From NCBI RefSeq assembly GCF_900156495.1, contig NZ_FTNT01000006.1, positions 1 through 64,000 of the forward strand: DNA of 64,000 nucleotides, read 5' to 3'. The notes under the pieces were generated by a model. The model made no database searches and had not been told where the DNA came from. It saw only the letters and a program-made list of their open reading frames with translations. This document shows, piece by piece, positions 1-10,415 of the stretch; the stretch's first letter is position 1; each line of letters starts with the position of its first letter. This DNA is from Williamsia sterculiae. Its GTDB lineage: Bacteria; Actinomycetota; Actinomycetes; Mycobacteriales; Mycobacteriaceae. The position numbers and the translations under genes are program-made.

Positions 1-627
1 CGTGAAAATCGGCATCCGGAACATCGTCATACCCGGCGCCCGCAAACACACCACCGTCGTCACCATGTTCACCGCACCCAAAATGGTGCCCAACCCCGAC
101 ACCGCCAACCCCAGAATCCACAAATCCGCACCCGCCCCCGGCGAATGCACCGCATCCGTCAACGGCGTATACGCCGTCCACCCGAAATCCGCCGCCCCAC
201 CCGGCGTGATGAACCCCGAGATCACAATCGTCGACCCGAACACGAACAACCAAAAACTGAACGCATTCAACCGCGGAAACGCCACATCCGGCGCCCCGAT
301 CTGCAACGGCAACACCACATTCGCGAACCCGATCACGATCGGCGTCGCATACATCAACAACATCACCGTGCCATGCATGGTGAACAACTGATTGAACTGC
401 TCCGTCGACAAAAACTGCATCCCCGGATGCGCCAACTCCGCACGCATCAACAAGGCCATCAACCCACCGATCAAAAAGAACACAAAACACGCGACCAAAT
501 ACATGATCCCCAACGTCTTGTGATCCGTCGTCGTGACCATCTTGTACACAAACGAACCCTTGGCCCCCGACCGCGCCGGAAACGGCCGCTCCGGCACCAC
601 CGACACCGGCTGCTCAACAGCTGTCAC
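1..627 (-). CDS. ctaD: Cytochrome c oxidase subunit I, N-terminal part (truncated by window edge)
   Basis: Reading leftward from a GTG at 627, 209 codons stay open to the window edge; an AGGAGG box lies just upstream (minus strand). The protein begins with a short soluble segment, then [16 protein letters not shown] and membrane segments containing [10 protein letters not shown], which are hallmarks of haem-copper oxidase subunit I. This subunit carries the binuclear centre of the aa3 oxidase in the plasma membrane. It is divergent from the fecB-like gene, as in M. tuberculosis Rv3043c/Rv3044. Codon use is odd: about 21 of 22 leucines are TTG, and G- or T-ending codons dominate, unlike every neighbour. 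The C-terminal part lies outside the window. Confidence 0.93.
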   Translation of the reverse strand, partial: MTAVEQPVSVVPERPFPARSGAKGSFVYKMVTTTDHKTLGIMYLVACFVFFLIGGLMALLMRAELAHPGMQFLSTEQFNQLFTMHGTVMLLMYATPIVIGFANVVLPLQIGAPDVAFPRLNAFSFWLFVFGSTIVISGFITPGGAADFGWTAYTPLTDAVHSPGAGADLWILGLAVSGLGTILGAVNMVTTVVCLRAPGMTMFRMPIFT

Positions 628-910
628 GAATCCTCCTGCCGCAGCGGCCCGAGCTGGGGCCACGTGTGAACCTTCGTCGAGTGCGATGGTAGCCCCTCGG
701 CCGACCTCCGACCGCGTGGGTCCTACACAGCGTCGTAAGACCGCGGCGAGGGCGTGGGCACCTCGGTGAGCGCGATCTCAGGTGTTAGCGTTGTCGGGTC
801 GTCATCGCCCCGCCGCCATCCCTCGGACCGGGGTCCATGCAGGTCAGAGCCCGTCGGAGTTCCGAGCGAACCCGGCGGCCGAGAGAACAACAGGTCGAGA
901 GAACACTCAG
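628..910. other. Intergenic region between divergent ctaD and fecB-like gene
   Basis: About 280 bases without a convincing gene. It holds the ctaD ribosome binding site near 632-640 (minus strand). A possible plus-strand -10 (TAGCGT, 786-791) would give the fecB-like mRNA a leader of about 110 bases. I see no IdeR-type iron box. Confidence 0.4.
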
Positions 911-1897
911 GTGAAGTCGTCGTCGTCACGCAGCCGGACCGGGATGGCGGCGCTGTCCGGTCTCGTCGCACTGCTGCTGGTCACCGGTACCGCGTGCGGA
1001 GCCGACTCCGCGCGACCGGCGGGTGAGGAGTCCATATCGATCACCCCCACCAAGATCGCCGGCGCGAACTACGTGGCCCCCGCTCGTGATGTCGACTCGA
1101 GTTGCCTCGCGCCCGCCCCGGTGGAGGACGCCGTCGACCCCGCGCGTATCGCGGTGACCGATCCACGGCTGCTCGACGATATCTGCGCCCTCGGGTTGCA
1201 GAGCAAAGTGGTCGCCGTGGTCGCAAAACCCGGGGCCATCCCCACCTATCTGGGCCGGTCGGTGAGTTCGCTGCCGACCATCGGGTCACCCGCCGACGCC
1301 ATCCGCGCCGCGGCCGCCCGCCCCGACGTGGTGGTGGGCGACGAGGGTGCGGCATCCCCCTTCGGATCGGCGCGCACGGTGTCGGTGGATCCGAACGCTT
1401 CGTGGCAGGACCGCTTCCGTGCGGTCGCCGAGGGTCTGGGTCGTCGCGGCGCCGCGGATCAACTACTGGCCGACTTCACCGCCAAGGCGAAGTCGATCGG
1501 TAAGGGCATCGACGCCACCCACAGCCAGGCCTCGTTGGTGCGATTCGGCACCGACTCCGAGACCCTGATGGGCACGTCGTCCTTCGCCGGGCAGATCCTG
1601 GCCCTGATGGGTGTTCAACGACCCGCCACCCAGCGCGCACCCGGCGACGCCGTGGTCACCCCCGACACCTTCGACGGCGCCGACGCCGACATCATCTACA
1701 TCGCCTTCGACAGCCCCGCAGGTGAGAAGCACGGGACCTCGGTGATGCGTAGCGACCGCTGGCTCGACATGGGTGCACCGTCGTGGCAACGCACCTTCGT
1801 CGTCGACGACCCGATCTGGTTCACCGCATCGGGCCCGACGGCGGCGCGCTGGGTGATGCTCGACGTGCAGCAGTCCCTCAACGGTTTCTCGGGCTGA
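911..1897 (+). CDS. fecB: Iron-siderophore/haem-type ABC substrate-binding lipoprotein (FecB-like)
   Basis: A 328-residue protein from a GTG start. A basic N-terminus, a hydrophobic stretch and Cys29 in the context LVTGTAC indicate a lipoprotein signal peptide, so the protein should be anchored outside the membrane. The mature part follows the TroA/FecB periplasmic-binding fold: DPRLLDDICALGLQSKVVAV, then ARPDVVVGDE, then a late segment ending in WVMLDVQQSL. It sits divergent from ctaD exactly as fecB (Rv3044) does in M. tuberculosis, which supports the name. No permease or ATPase gene is adjacent, so the transported ligand cannot be read from context. A longer reading frame runs upstream to 782, but its extra residues do not resemble a signal peptide. 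Confidence 0.8.
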   Translation: MKSSSSRSRTGMAALSGLVALLLVTGTACGADSARPAGEESISITPTKIAGANYVAPARDVDSSCLAPAPVEDAVDPARIAVTDPRLLDDICALGLQSKVVAVVAKPGAIPTYLGRSVSSLPTIGSPADAIRAAAARPDVVVGDEGAASPFGSARTVSVDPNASWQDRFRAVAEGLGRRGAADQLLADFTAKAKSIGKGIDATHSQASLVRFGTDSETLMGTSSFAGQILALMGVQRPATQRAPGDAVVTPDTFDGADADIIYIAFDSPAGEKHGTSVMRSDRWLDMGAPSWQRTFVVDDPIWFTASGPTAARWVMLDVQQSLNGFSG

Positions 1898-2007
1898 CCT
1901 GCGCCGTCGCCGACCGAGGCCGGCGTGGATCACGACGAACGAATGGGTTAAACCCGCCCTGACCTCAACGGTTCTCATGCACAGATGCGCACCGGAGCAT
2001 CGAGGGC

Positions 2008-2499
2008 ATGACTGTCACCGATGAACTCCTCGCCAACAACGCCGACTACGCGAGCACTTTCGACGGACCGCTGCCGCTGCCGCCGAGCAAGCACGTCGCC
2101 GTGGTCGCCTGCATGGACGCCCGACTCGACGTCTATCGCATCCTGGGTCTGCACGACGGCGAGGCCCACGTGATCCGCAACGCCGGCGGGGTCATCACCG
2201 ACGACGAGATCCGCTCGTTGGCCATCAGCCAGCAACTGCTCGGCACCACCGAGATCATCCTGATACACCACACCGACTGCGGGATGCTCACCTTCACCGA
2301 CGACGGCTTCAAGGCGGACCTGCAGAAGGAGATCGGCGTCAAACCGGCGTGGTCGGCGGAGTCGTTCAGCGACCTCGACGACGACGTCCGGCAGTCCATC
2401 AGACGCATAGAGAACAGTCCGTTCGTCACCAAGACCACCTCACTGCGCGGGTTCGTGTTCGACGTCGCCACCGGACGCCTGAACGAGGTCACCGCCTGA
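2008..2499 (+). CDS. Beta-carbonic anhydrase
   Basis: A 163-residue cytosolic enzyme converting CO2 and water to bicarbonate. The zinc ligands are visible: Cys35 in ACMDAR (with the Asp37/Arg39 dyad), His88 and Cys91 in HHTDCG. The length and the sequence HVIRNAGGVITDD fit the short mycobacterial CanA (Rv1284) type, although the neighbours differ from that locus. It is followed after about 55 bases by the crotonase gene on the same strand. No obvious regulatory site was seen. The family assignment is secure; the physiological role (bicarbonate supply for carboxylases) is general family knowledge. Confidence 0.93.
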   Translation: MTVTDELLANNADYASTFDGPLPLPPSKHVAVVACMDARLDVYRILGLHDGEAHVIRNAGGVITDDEIRSLAISQQLLGTTEIILIHHTDCGMLTFTDDGFKADLQKEIGVKPAWSAESFSDLDDDVRQSIRRIENSPFVTKTTSLRGFVFDVATGRLNEVTA

Positions 2500-2555
2500 T
2501 CGACGGTCGAATCGGTCGACACGCGGTCCGAGTCGGCCGGACCTGCGGTAGACCT

Positions 2556-3356
2556 GTGAGCGTGACAGTCGACTTGGAGACGGTGACCGTCGAGCGCCAT
2601 GGACCGGTCACCGCCATCGGAATCAACCGACCCTCGGTGCGCAACGCCGTCGACCGACCCACCGCCGAGGCACTGGCGGAGGCCTTTCGTACCTTCGACG
2701 ACGACCCGAACGCATCGGTGGCGGTGCTGTTCGGACACGGCGACACGTTCTGCGCGGGCGCCGACCTCACGGCTGTCGCCACCGGCACCCCCAACCGCGT
2801 CGCGCCCGACGGTGACGGTCCGATGGGTCCGACGCGGTTGCGTCTCGGCAAACCGGTGATCGCGGCGGTGTCGGGGTATGCGGTGGCCGGCGGCCTGGAG
2901 TTGGCCGTCTGGGCGGACCTGAGGGTCTGCTCCGACGACGCGGTGTTCGGCGTGTTCTGTCGCCGCTGGGGCGTCCCGCTGATCGACGGCGGAACCGTCC
3001 GACTGCCCCGACTCATCGGCGAAGGTCGTGCACTCGACCTCATCCTCACCGGACGCGCGGTCGACGCGGACGAGGCGTTGTCGATGGGATTGGCCGACCG
3101 GGTGGTCCCGCGCGGCACCGCACTCGACGCGGCCATCGCCCTGGGCGAGCAGATCGCGGGATTCCCGCAGACCTGCCTGCGTCACGACCGACTCTCGACC
3201 ATGGACAGCGCGGGCCTCACCGAAGAGCAGGCGCTGGCGGTCGAACACGAACACGGCATGATCTCGTTGTCCGCCGATGCAGTGAGCGGCGCAACGGCTT
3301 TCGTCGGCGGTGCGGGCCGACACGGAGCCACCAGCCGTCCCGACCGTGACGGCTGA
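2556..3356 (+). CDS. Enoyl-CoA hydratase/isomerase family (crotonase fold)
   Basis: 266 residues from GTG 2556 (a second GTG lies at 2562). Oxyanion-hole segments are present: CAGADLTAV and AVSGYAVAGGLELAV. The first catalytic-type glutamate is kept (GLELAV), but the position of the second glutamate (Glu164 in rat hydratase, in QPE) reads Cys in FGVFCRRWG. Many actinobacterial crotonase homologues share this form, so hydration of enoyl-CoA should not be assumed; an isomerase, hydrolase or other CoA-thioester activity is possible. No pathway partner is adjacent. Confidence 0.85.
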   Translation: MSVTVDLETVTVERHGPVTAIGINRPSVRNAVDRPTAEALAEAFRTFDDDPNASVAVLFGHGDTFCAGADLTAVATGTPNRVAPDGDGPMGPTRLRLGKPVIAAVSGYAVAGGLELAVWADLRVCSDDAVFGVFCRRWGVPLIDGGTVRLPRLIGEGRALDLILTGRAVDADEALSMGLADRVVPRGTALDAAIALGEQIAGFPQTCLRHDRLSTMDSAGLTEEQALAVEHEHGMISLSADAVSGATAFVGGAGRHGATSRPDRDG

Positions 3357-3397
3357 GGGTTGCTCACCGCACGCGATCACCGACCGCGCGCTCCCTC

Positions 3398-3403
3398 TAC
3401 GAT
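3398..3403 (+). promoter_or_regulatory. -10 element of the Rv1155-like gene (leaderless start)
   Basis: TACGAT lies 7 bases before ATG 3411, so transcription should begin at or beside the start codon. This favours ATG 3411 over ATG 3402, which overlaps the -10 box. Confidence 0.5.
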
Positions 3404-3410
3404 GAGTCGC

Positions 3411-3803
3411 ATGGCGACGACGATTCCCGACGGTTACTCCGACCTGTTCGAGCGTCCGGTGGTGGGAGTGCTGGCCACGGTCTCCCCCGACGGTGTTCCG
3501 AACGCGAGCCCGATGTGGTTCATCTGGCAGGACGGGTTGCTCCGGTTCACCCACACCAGCACCCGGAAGAAATACCGGAATCTACAGGCGAACCCCAACT
3601 TCTCCTTCGTGGTCACCGATCCGGACAACCCGTACCGCTACCTGGAGGCGCACGGGCAGCTCGAGTCCGTCGAGGAGGATCCCGCGGGCGCATTCTTCGT
3701 GCTGCTGGGTCAGCGGTACGGCAACCCCGACACCGAGCCGCCCGCCGATTCGGCGGACCGGGTGATCCTGAACCTGCGACCGGAGCAGTTCACCCGGAAG
3801 TAG
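3411..3803 (+). CDS. PPOX-class (pyridoxamine oxidase-fold) F420/flavin-dependent oxidoreductase, Rv1155-like
   Basis: A 130-residue split-barrel protein. The N-terminal motif FERPVVGVLATVSPDG is followed by ASPMWFIWQDG and TRKKYRNLQANPN, typical of the small F420H2- or flavin-binding oxidoreductases related to Rv1155. Such proteins are cytosolic dimers that reduce poorly known substrates. F420 biosynthesis genes are present in the same window (fbiA, fbiB, cofG), which makes F420 a plausible cofactor but does not prove it. The 3' end overlaps the convergent MarR gene by 14 bases. Confidence 0.85.
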   Translation: MATTIPDGYSDLFERPVVGVLATVSPDGVPNASPMWFIWQDGLLRFTHTSTRKKYRNLQANPNFSFVVTDPDNPYRYLEAHGQLESVEEDPAGAFFVLLGQRYGNPDTEPPADSADRVILNLRPEQFTRK

Positions 3804-4254
3804 TCGAACCGTCGGATCGACGTTCCACCAGCGCGGACAACGCCTGCGCGAGGGCGATTCGCTGGGCCGCGTCCAGTTTGTCCATGAGATGCGCTCGGAT
3901 CGACAGGGCATGGGCGGGTCGCGCCGGTCGCAGAGCCGCCCGACCCGCGTCGGTGATCTGTACGGTCACCACCGCATCCGTGGCCTTCCGGGCCACCAGA
4001 CCGCGCTTCTCCATCCGGGTGATCTGGTGCGACAGCCTGCTCTTGTTCCACCGCATCGACTGCGTCAGCTCCATCTGGCGAAGCGTTCCCCCGCCGAGGT
4101 CCACCAGCCGGGTCAGCACGCCGAACTCGGGTCCGGTGAGTTCCGACGCCATGTGGATATCCCGTTCCACCCCCGCGTTGACCGCCTCGCCTGCGAGCTT
4201 GAACGCATGCCAGAGCTCGAGTTCCGCCGGTGTGAGGGCTTGGTCGGTCGCCAT
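3790..4254 (-). CDS. MarR-family transcriptional regulator
   Basis: A 154-residue winged-helix protein: GPEFGVLTRLVDLGGGTLRQMELTQSMRWNKSRLSHQITRMEKRGLVARK is the MarR DNA-binding core, ending in the wing VVTVQITDAGRAAL. It is divergent from the SDR gene, with two palindromes between them (4276-4291 and 4303-4324). The simplest reading is a repressor controlling both genes, released by a small molecule that the SDR handles; the inducer is unknown. Confidence 0.9.
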   Translation of the reverse strand: MATDQALTPAELELWHAFKLAGEAVNAGVERDIHMASELTGPEFGVLTRLVDLGGGTLRQMELTQSMRWNKSRLSHQITRMEKRGLVARKATDAVVTVQITDAGRAALRPARPAHALSIRAHLMDKLDAAQRIALAQALSALVERRSDGSTTSG

Positions 4255-4275
4255 CGACCCAGTCTAGGGAGTGCG

Positions 4276-4291
4276 GGTTGTCACGACAACC
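4276..4291. promoter_or_regulatory. Candidate MarR operator 1
   Basis: GGTTGTCACGACAACC is a 7+7 inverted repeat with a two-base centre. It contains the likely -35 hexamer TTGTCA (4278-4283) of the SDR gene. Its centre is 30 bp, about three helical turns, from that of operator 2. Confidence 0.65.
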
Positions 4292-4302
4292 ATCGCGAGT
4301 AC

Positions 4303-4324
4303 TGTGGTTGTCATGACAACCACA
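4303..4324. promoter_or_regulatory. Candidate MarR operator 2, overlapping -10 and start codon
   Basis: A perfect 22-bp palindrome with core GGTTGTCATGACAACC. The SDR start codon (4313-4315) lies at its centre and the -10 box TACTGT (4300-4305) overlaps its left arm. Bound repressor would block polymerase directly. The arms match operator 1. Confidence 0.7.
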
Positions 4325-5065
4325 GGCACAGTCGACAGTTCCACGGCCGCCATCGTGACCGGAGGATCTCGATCAATCGGCCGTGCGATCGCGCAACGCC
4401 TTGCCGCCGAAGGACATCCGGTGGTGGTCAATTACGCCAACGGCGCCGATGCGGCAGCCGAGACGGTCCGCACCATCGTCGATGCAGGCGGCAGGGCGAC
4501 ATCCGTGCGGGCCGATGTCGCATCGGCGACGGACATGGAGCGGTTGTTCGGTGCGGCCGCGTCGACCTACGGGCAGGTCGGCATCCTGGTGAACAATGCC
4601 GGGGTCAGCATTCTCGGCGAACTGGACGAGATGGCCGCGGACGACTACGACCGGGTCTTCGACGTCAGCGCGCGCGGCACCTACAACGGCCTACGCGCTG
4701 CCGCCGCACATCTCGCCGACCGTGGTCGCATCGTCAACCTGTCGAGTACGGCCGTCGCGGTGGCCACACCACGGATGGGTGTCTACCTGGCCGCCAAGGC
4801 CGCGGTGGAGACCTTCACCCGGGTGGCGGCCAAGGAGCTCGCCCCGCGCGGGATCACCGTCAACGCGGTGGCGCCGGGACTGATCCGATCGGCGATGTTC
4901 GCCGACGGCAAGACACCCGAACAACTGGCCGCGATCGAGAAAGCTGCGCCGGCCGCGCGACTCGGCGAGGTGGGCGAGGTGGCCGACGCCGTCGCCCTGC
5001 TCGTCGCACCCGAGGCGAGTTGGATCAGCGGGCAGGTCATCCGCGTCAACGGCGGTGCGGCGTGA
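4313..5065 (+). CDS. SDR-family NAD(P)-dependent oxidoreductase
   Basis: 250 residues, classical short-chain dehydrogenase. The Rossmann glycine motif is TGGSRSIG, the NNAG motif lies in ILVNNAGVS, the catalytic Ser is in IVNLSS and the Tyr/Lys pair is in YLAAK. The C-terminus SWISGQVIRVNGG is typical of the FabG-like group. The start ATG 4313 sits inside operator 2 and 7 bases after TACTGT, so the mRNA is probably leaderless. It is divergent from the MarR gene, its likely repressor. The substrate cannot be told from sequence. Confidence 0.9.
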   Translation: MTTTGTVDSSTAAIVTGGSRSIGRAIAQRLAAEGHPVVVNYANGADAAAETVRTIVDAGGRATSVRADVASATDMERLFGAAASTYGQVGILVNNAGVSILGELDEMAADDYDRVFDVSARGTYNGLRAAAAHLADRGRIVNLSSTAVAVATPRMGVYLAAKAAVETFTRVAAKELAPRGITVNAVAPGLIRSAMFADGKTPEQLAAIEKAAPAARLGEVGEVADAVALLVAPEASWISGQVIRVNGGAA

Positions 5066-5086
5066 CACCCGGCACGCGCGGCCCGG

Positions 5087-6965
<1,879 letters not shown>

Positions 6966-6984
6966 CGCATCCGTCACCGGGTGG

Positions 6985-9189
6985 TCACAACATGCACGAG
7001 ACACAGCCCTCGACCTCGGTGCCCTCCAGGGCCAGCTGGCGCAGCCGGATGTAATACAGCGTCTTGATCCCCTTGCGCCACGCGTAGATCTGCGCGCGGT
7101 TGACGTCGCGCGTGGTGGCGGTGTCCTTGAAGAACAGGGTGAGACTCAACCCCTGGTCGACGTGCTGCGTGGCCGCCGCGTAGGTGTCGATGATCTTCTC
7201 GTAGCCGATCTCGTACGCGTCCTGGTAGTAGTCGAGGTTCTCGTTGGTCATGTACGGCGCCGGGTAGTAGACCCGACCGATCTTGCCCTCTTTGCGGATC
7301 TCGATCTTCGCGGCCACCGGGTGGATCGAGCTGGTCGAGTGGTTGATGTAGCTGATCGACCCGGTCGGCGGCACCGCCTGCAAGTTCTGGTTGTAGATGC
7401 CGTCGCGCTGGACGGCCTCCTTCAGCTCATGCCAGTCGTCGCGGGTGGGAACGTCGATGTCCGCGTGCGCGAACAACTCCCGGACACGCTCGGTCTCCGG
7501 CAGCCACTCGCGCTCGAGGTATTTGTCGAAGAACTCGCCGGAGGCGTACTTCGACTTCTCGAAGCCGGCGAACGCCCGACCGCGTTCGGCGGCGATCCGG
7601 TTCGACGCCCGTAGCGCATGGAACAACACGGTGTAGAAGTAGATGTTCGTGAAGTCGACACCCTCGTCACTGCCGTAGTGGATCCGTTCGCGGGCGAGAT
7701 ACCCGTGCAGATTCATCTGACCGAGGCCGATGGCGTGGGAATCGTTGTTGCCCTGCTCGATCGAGGGCACCGAGGTGATCGCGGTCTGATCGCTCACCGC
7801 GGTCAGCCCGCGGATCGCGGTCTCGATGGTGTGCCCGAAATCGGGTGAGTCCATCGTCTTGGCGATGTTCAACGATCCGAGGTTGCACGAGATGTCCTTA
7901 CCCACGTGCGAATACGACAGATCGTCGTTGAATCGCGACGGGGTGGACACCTGCAGGATCTCCGAGCACAGGTTGGAGTGGGTGATCTTGCCCGCGACCG
8001 GGTTGGCGCGGTTCACGGTGTCCTCGAACATGATGTACGGGTACCCGGACTCGAACTGCAACTCCGCCAGCGTCTGGAAGAACTCCCTGGCCTTGATCTT
8101 GGACTTGCGGATCCGCTTGTCCTCCACCATCTCGTCGTACTTCTCGGTGACGTTGATGTCGGCGAACGGCACGCCGTAGATGCGTTCCACGTCGTAGGGC
8201 GAGAACAGGTACATGTCGTCGTTGCGCTTGGCCAGCTCGAAGGTGATGTCGGGGATCACCACACCCAGCGACAGCGTCTTGATGCGGATCTTCTCGTCGG
8301 CGTTCTCCCGCTTGGTGTCGAGGAACCGATAGATGTCGGGGTGATGGGCGTGCAGGTACACCGCACCGGCTCCCTGACGCGCGCCGAGCTGGTTGGCGTA
8401 GCTGAACGAGTCCTCGAGCAGCTTCATGATCGGGATGACCCCGGAGCTCTGGTTCTCGATCTTCTTGATCGGCGCCCCGTGCTCACGGATGTTGGACAGC
8501 AACAAGGCCACTCCGCCGCCGCGTTTGGACAGCTGTAGCGCGGAGTTGATCGATCGACCGATCGACTCCATGTTGTCCTCGATACGCAGCAGGAAACACG
8601 AGACCGGTTCGCCGCGTTGCTTCTTGCCCGAGTTGAGGAAGGTGGGGGTGGCCGGCTGGAAGCGGCCGGAGATGATCTCGTCGACCAGGTGGCGGGCGAG
8701 TGCGGTGTCCCCGGCGGCCAGCGTCAGTGCGACCATGCAGACCCGGTCCTCGAACCGTTCGAGGTAGCGCTTCCCGTCGAAGGTCTTCAGCGTGTACGAG
8801 GTGTAGTACTTGAACGCCCCCAGGAACGTCGGGAACCGGAACTTCTTGCGGTAGGCGTGCGCGAACAGGTCGCGGACGAAGTCACGGTCGTACCGGTCGA
8901 AGACGTCGTCCTCGTAGTAGTTCTCCTCCACGAGGTAGTCGAGCTTCTCGTCGAGGTCGTGGAAGAAGACCGTGTTCTGGTTGACGTGTTGCAGGAAGTA
9001 CTGGTTGGCCGCCTCGCGGTCCTTCTCGAACTGGATCCTGCCGTCCGCGTCGTACAGGTTGAGCATCGCGTTGAGCGCGTGGTAGTCCAGCTCACCCGGG
9101 ACGTGACCGGCCGGATCGGAGTGCTGACCGGACTTGCTGGCGGAATTCTCCACACGCACTTCGGTCACTGGGGTTGCGGTTGGCGACAC
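6985..9189 (-). CDS. nrdE: Class Ib ribonucleotide reductase, large (alpha) subunit
   Basis: 734 residues from GTG 9189, preceded by AGGAG. The enzyme reduces ribonucleoside diphosphates to deoxyribonucleotides. Sequence hallmarks include [11 protein letters not shown], the [14 protein letters not shown] region, NLCSEI, the [14 protein letters not shown] loop, and the C-terminal redox pair in EGCVSCML that is re-reduced by NrdH. The start overlaps the end of nrdI by 25 bases, pointing to translational coupling. A longer in-frame reading upstream only spells out nrdI in another frame. Confidence 0.97.
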   Translation of the reverse strand: MSPTATPVTEVRVENSASKSGQHSDPAGHVPGELDYHALNAMLNLYDADGRIQFEKDREAANQYFLQHVNQNTVFFHDLDEKLDYLVEENYYEDDVFDRYDRDFVRDLFAHAYRKKFRFPTFLGAFKYYTSYTLKTFDGKRYLERFEDRVCMVALTLAAGDTALARHLVDEIISGRFQPATPTFLNSGKKQRGEPVSCFLLRIEDNMESIGRSINSALQLSKRGGGVALLLSNIREHGAPIKKIENQSSGVIPIMKLLEDSFSYANQLGARQGAGAVYLHAHHPDIYRFLDTKRENADEKIRIKTLSLGVVIPDITFELAKRNDDMYLFSPYDVERIYGVPFADINVTEKYDEMVEDKRIRKSKIKAREFFQTLAELQFESGYPYIMFEDTVNRANPVAGKITHSNLCSEILQVSTPSRFNDDLSYSHVGKDISCNLGSLNIAKTMDSPDFGHTIETAIRGLTAVSDQTAITSVPSIEQGNNDSHAIGLGQMNLHGYLARERIHYGSDEGVDFTNIYFYTVLFHALRASNRIAAERGRAFAGFEKSKYASGEFFDKYLEREWLPETERVRELFAHADIDVPTRDDWHELKEAVQRDGIYNQNLQAVPPTGSISYINHSTSSIHPVAAKIEIRKEGKIGRVYYPAPYMTNENLDYYQDAYEIGYEKIIDTYAAATQHVDQGLSLTLFFKDTATTRDVNRAQIYAWRKGIKTLYYIRLRQLALEGTEVEGCVSCML

Positions 9190-9653
9190 TGTGTTTGCTC
9201 CTGTGCGGTCCAGAATTGGTCGAGTCCGATGCGAACTCGTTCGACGTCGTCCACGGTGCCCATCAACTCGAACCGGTACAGGTACGGGACCTGACACTTG
9301 GCCGAGATGATGTCACCGGCGAGGCAGTAGTCCTCGCCGAAATTGGTGTTACCGGCCGCGATGACGGCACGCATCATCGCCCGGTTGTCGGGGTTGTTGA
9401 GGAAGGTGACGACCTGTCGGGGCACCGACCCGGCGGCACCCGGGCGCCTGCTCCCGCCACCGTAGGTGGGGGTGATCAGCACGAACGGACCGTCGACGGT
9501 GAGCGCCCGCGCATCACCGGTGACCGGGATCCGCACGGCGGGCAGTCCCAGCTTCGCGACGAAGCGGTGGGTGTTCTCCGAGACGCTGGAGAAGTACACC
9601 AACGTCGGTTGCGCCGCACTCCGCCGGGACGGCTCGACCACGGATGAGGTCAT
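9165..9653 (-). CDS. nrdI: NrdI flavodoxin-like protein, class Ib RNR maturase
   Basis: 162 residues from ATG 9653 with GGAGG upstream. The flavodoxin-like pattern is clear: [15 protein letters not shown], then LITPTYGGG and [17 protein letters not shown]. NrdI supplies oxidant to assemble the manganese-tyrosyl radical cofactor of NrdF. It has an N-terminal extension of about 15 residues before the flavodoxin strand. It overlaps nrdE by 25 bases. Confidence 0.94.
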   Translation of the reverse strand: MTSSVVEPSRRSAAQPTLVYFSSVSENTHRFVAKLGLPAVRIPVTGDARALTVDGPFVLITPTYGGGSRRPGAAGSVPRQVVTFLNNPDNRAMMRAVIAAGNTNFGEDYCLAGDIISAKCQVPYLYRFELMGTVDDVERVRIGLDQFWTAQEQTQCRQPQPQ

Positions 9654-9724
9654 GGAGAACGGACCTCCGAACGGGGATGACGAAAGAGAACTGATCCGCC
9701 GTGCGACGGACGCGGTACCGCTGG

Positions 9725-9958
9725 TCAGGCTGCGGCGGTGGCGAGCGCCTTGATGCGGTCGGGACGGAAACCCGACCAGTGCTCGTCGCCGACCACGACG
9801 ACCGGCGCCTGCAGATGCCCGAGCGCCATCACGTAGTCGCGGGCATCCGCATCCTCGCTGATGTCGATGACCTCGTAGCTCAGTCCCTGCTTGTCCAAGG
9901 CTTTGTAGGTCGCATTGCACTGGACGCAGGCGGGCTTGGTGTAGACGGTGATGCTCAC
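9725..9958 (-). CDS. nrdH: Glutaredoxin-like electron donor NrdH
   Basis: 77 residues from GTG 9958 with an AAGGAG box. [19 protein letters not shown] contains the CVQC redox centre typical of NrdH redoxins, and [10 protein letters not shown] is the usual C-terminal signature. It reduces the NrdE C-terminal cysteines, using thioredoxin reductase. First gene of the nrd cluster; candidate NrdR boxes lie about 330 bases upstream. Confidence 0.95.
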   Translation of the reverse strand: MSITVYTKPACVQCNATYKALDKQGLSYEVIDISEDADARDYVMALGHLQAPVVVVGDEHWSGFRPDRIKALATAAA

Positions 9959-10286
9959 TGGGGCGCTCCTTAGCGAATGCGGTTTCAGGCGATACATGCG
10001 GTGCAGACGACAGATGCGGCTGCGGGCACCTCCCCGACATCGCGGACGGCGTGGGCACCCCGTGCATCACGACCGTCGGGGCCGCCCGGGTTCGAGGAGG
10101 ACGCATGGTGCGCACTCTGCCGTGTGGGTCTGACAGGCTTCCTCGCTTGTCGGTCCCGCGACAGCCGGTCCACCGCCGTTCCCGAGGGCTTCGGGAGGAC
10201 GGACAACCGACCACATCCGGTCACGTCAGATCGTGATTCACCGACGTCTCCGAGAGCTTTGTGCTCTCGTCCTGTCGGTAGGCAAA
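9959..10286 (-). other. Long untranslated leader of the nrdHIE operon
   Basis: About 330 bases between the nrdH start and the NrdR-like boxes contain no convincing gene. If transcription begins near the boxes, the operon has an unusually long 5' leader. It holds several short inverted repeats, but I could not match it to a known riboswitch. Confidence 0.4.
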
Positions 10287-10302
10287 ACACTACACCTAGT
10301 GG
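10287..10302. promoter_or_regulatory. Candidate NrdR box 1
   Basis: ACACTACACCTAGTGG resembles the 16-bp NrdR palindrome (ACAC...GTGT type). The partner box begins 32 bp away, the usual three-turn spacing for NrdR pairs. Confidence 0.55.
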
Positions 10303-10318
10303 CTGACATATGGTGGCG

Positions 10319-10334
10319 ACACAACAGGTTGCGA
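10319..10334. promoter_or_regulatory. Candidate NrdR box 2
   Basis: ACACAACAGGTTGCGA matches the left half of the NrdR consensus well and the right half weakly. It is placed 32 bp from box 1. NrdR represses ribonucleotide reductase genes when dATP is high. Confidence 0.45.
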
Positions 10335-10415
10335 ATAACAATCGTGGTATTCGCAGGTCGGGAGGCCACCCCGGGCGTGTCGCAGGCGTGTCGCGGGCGC
10401 GTCGGAGCGGGTCGT

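Noticed and set aside
628-910. An IdeR iron box before the fecB-like gene
   Set aside because: No sequence close to the 19-bp IdeR palindrome (TTAGGTTAGGCTAACCTAA type) is present.
2133-3554. A long minus-strand open frame across carbonic anhydrase and crotonase
   Set aside because: It is antisense to two clear genes, shows no domain and has the composition of a GC-rich shadow frame.
9959-10286. A cobalamin riboswitch before nrdH
   Set aside because: A GGAAGCC...CAGA segment on the minus strand resembles part of the core, but no CCACTG-type box or matching stems were found.
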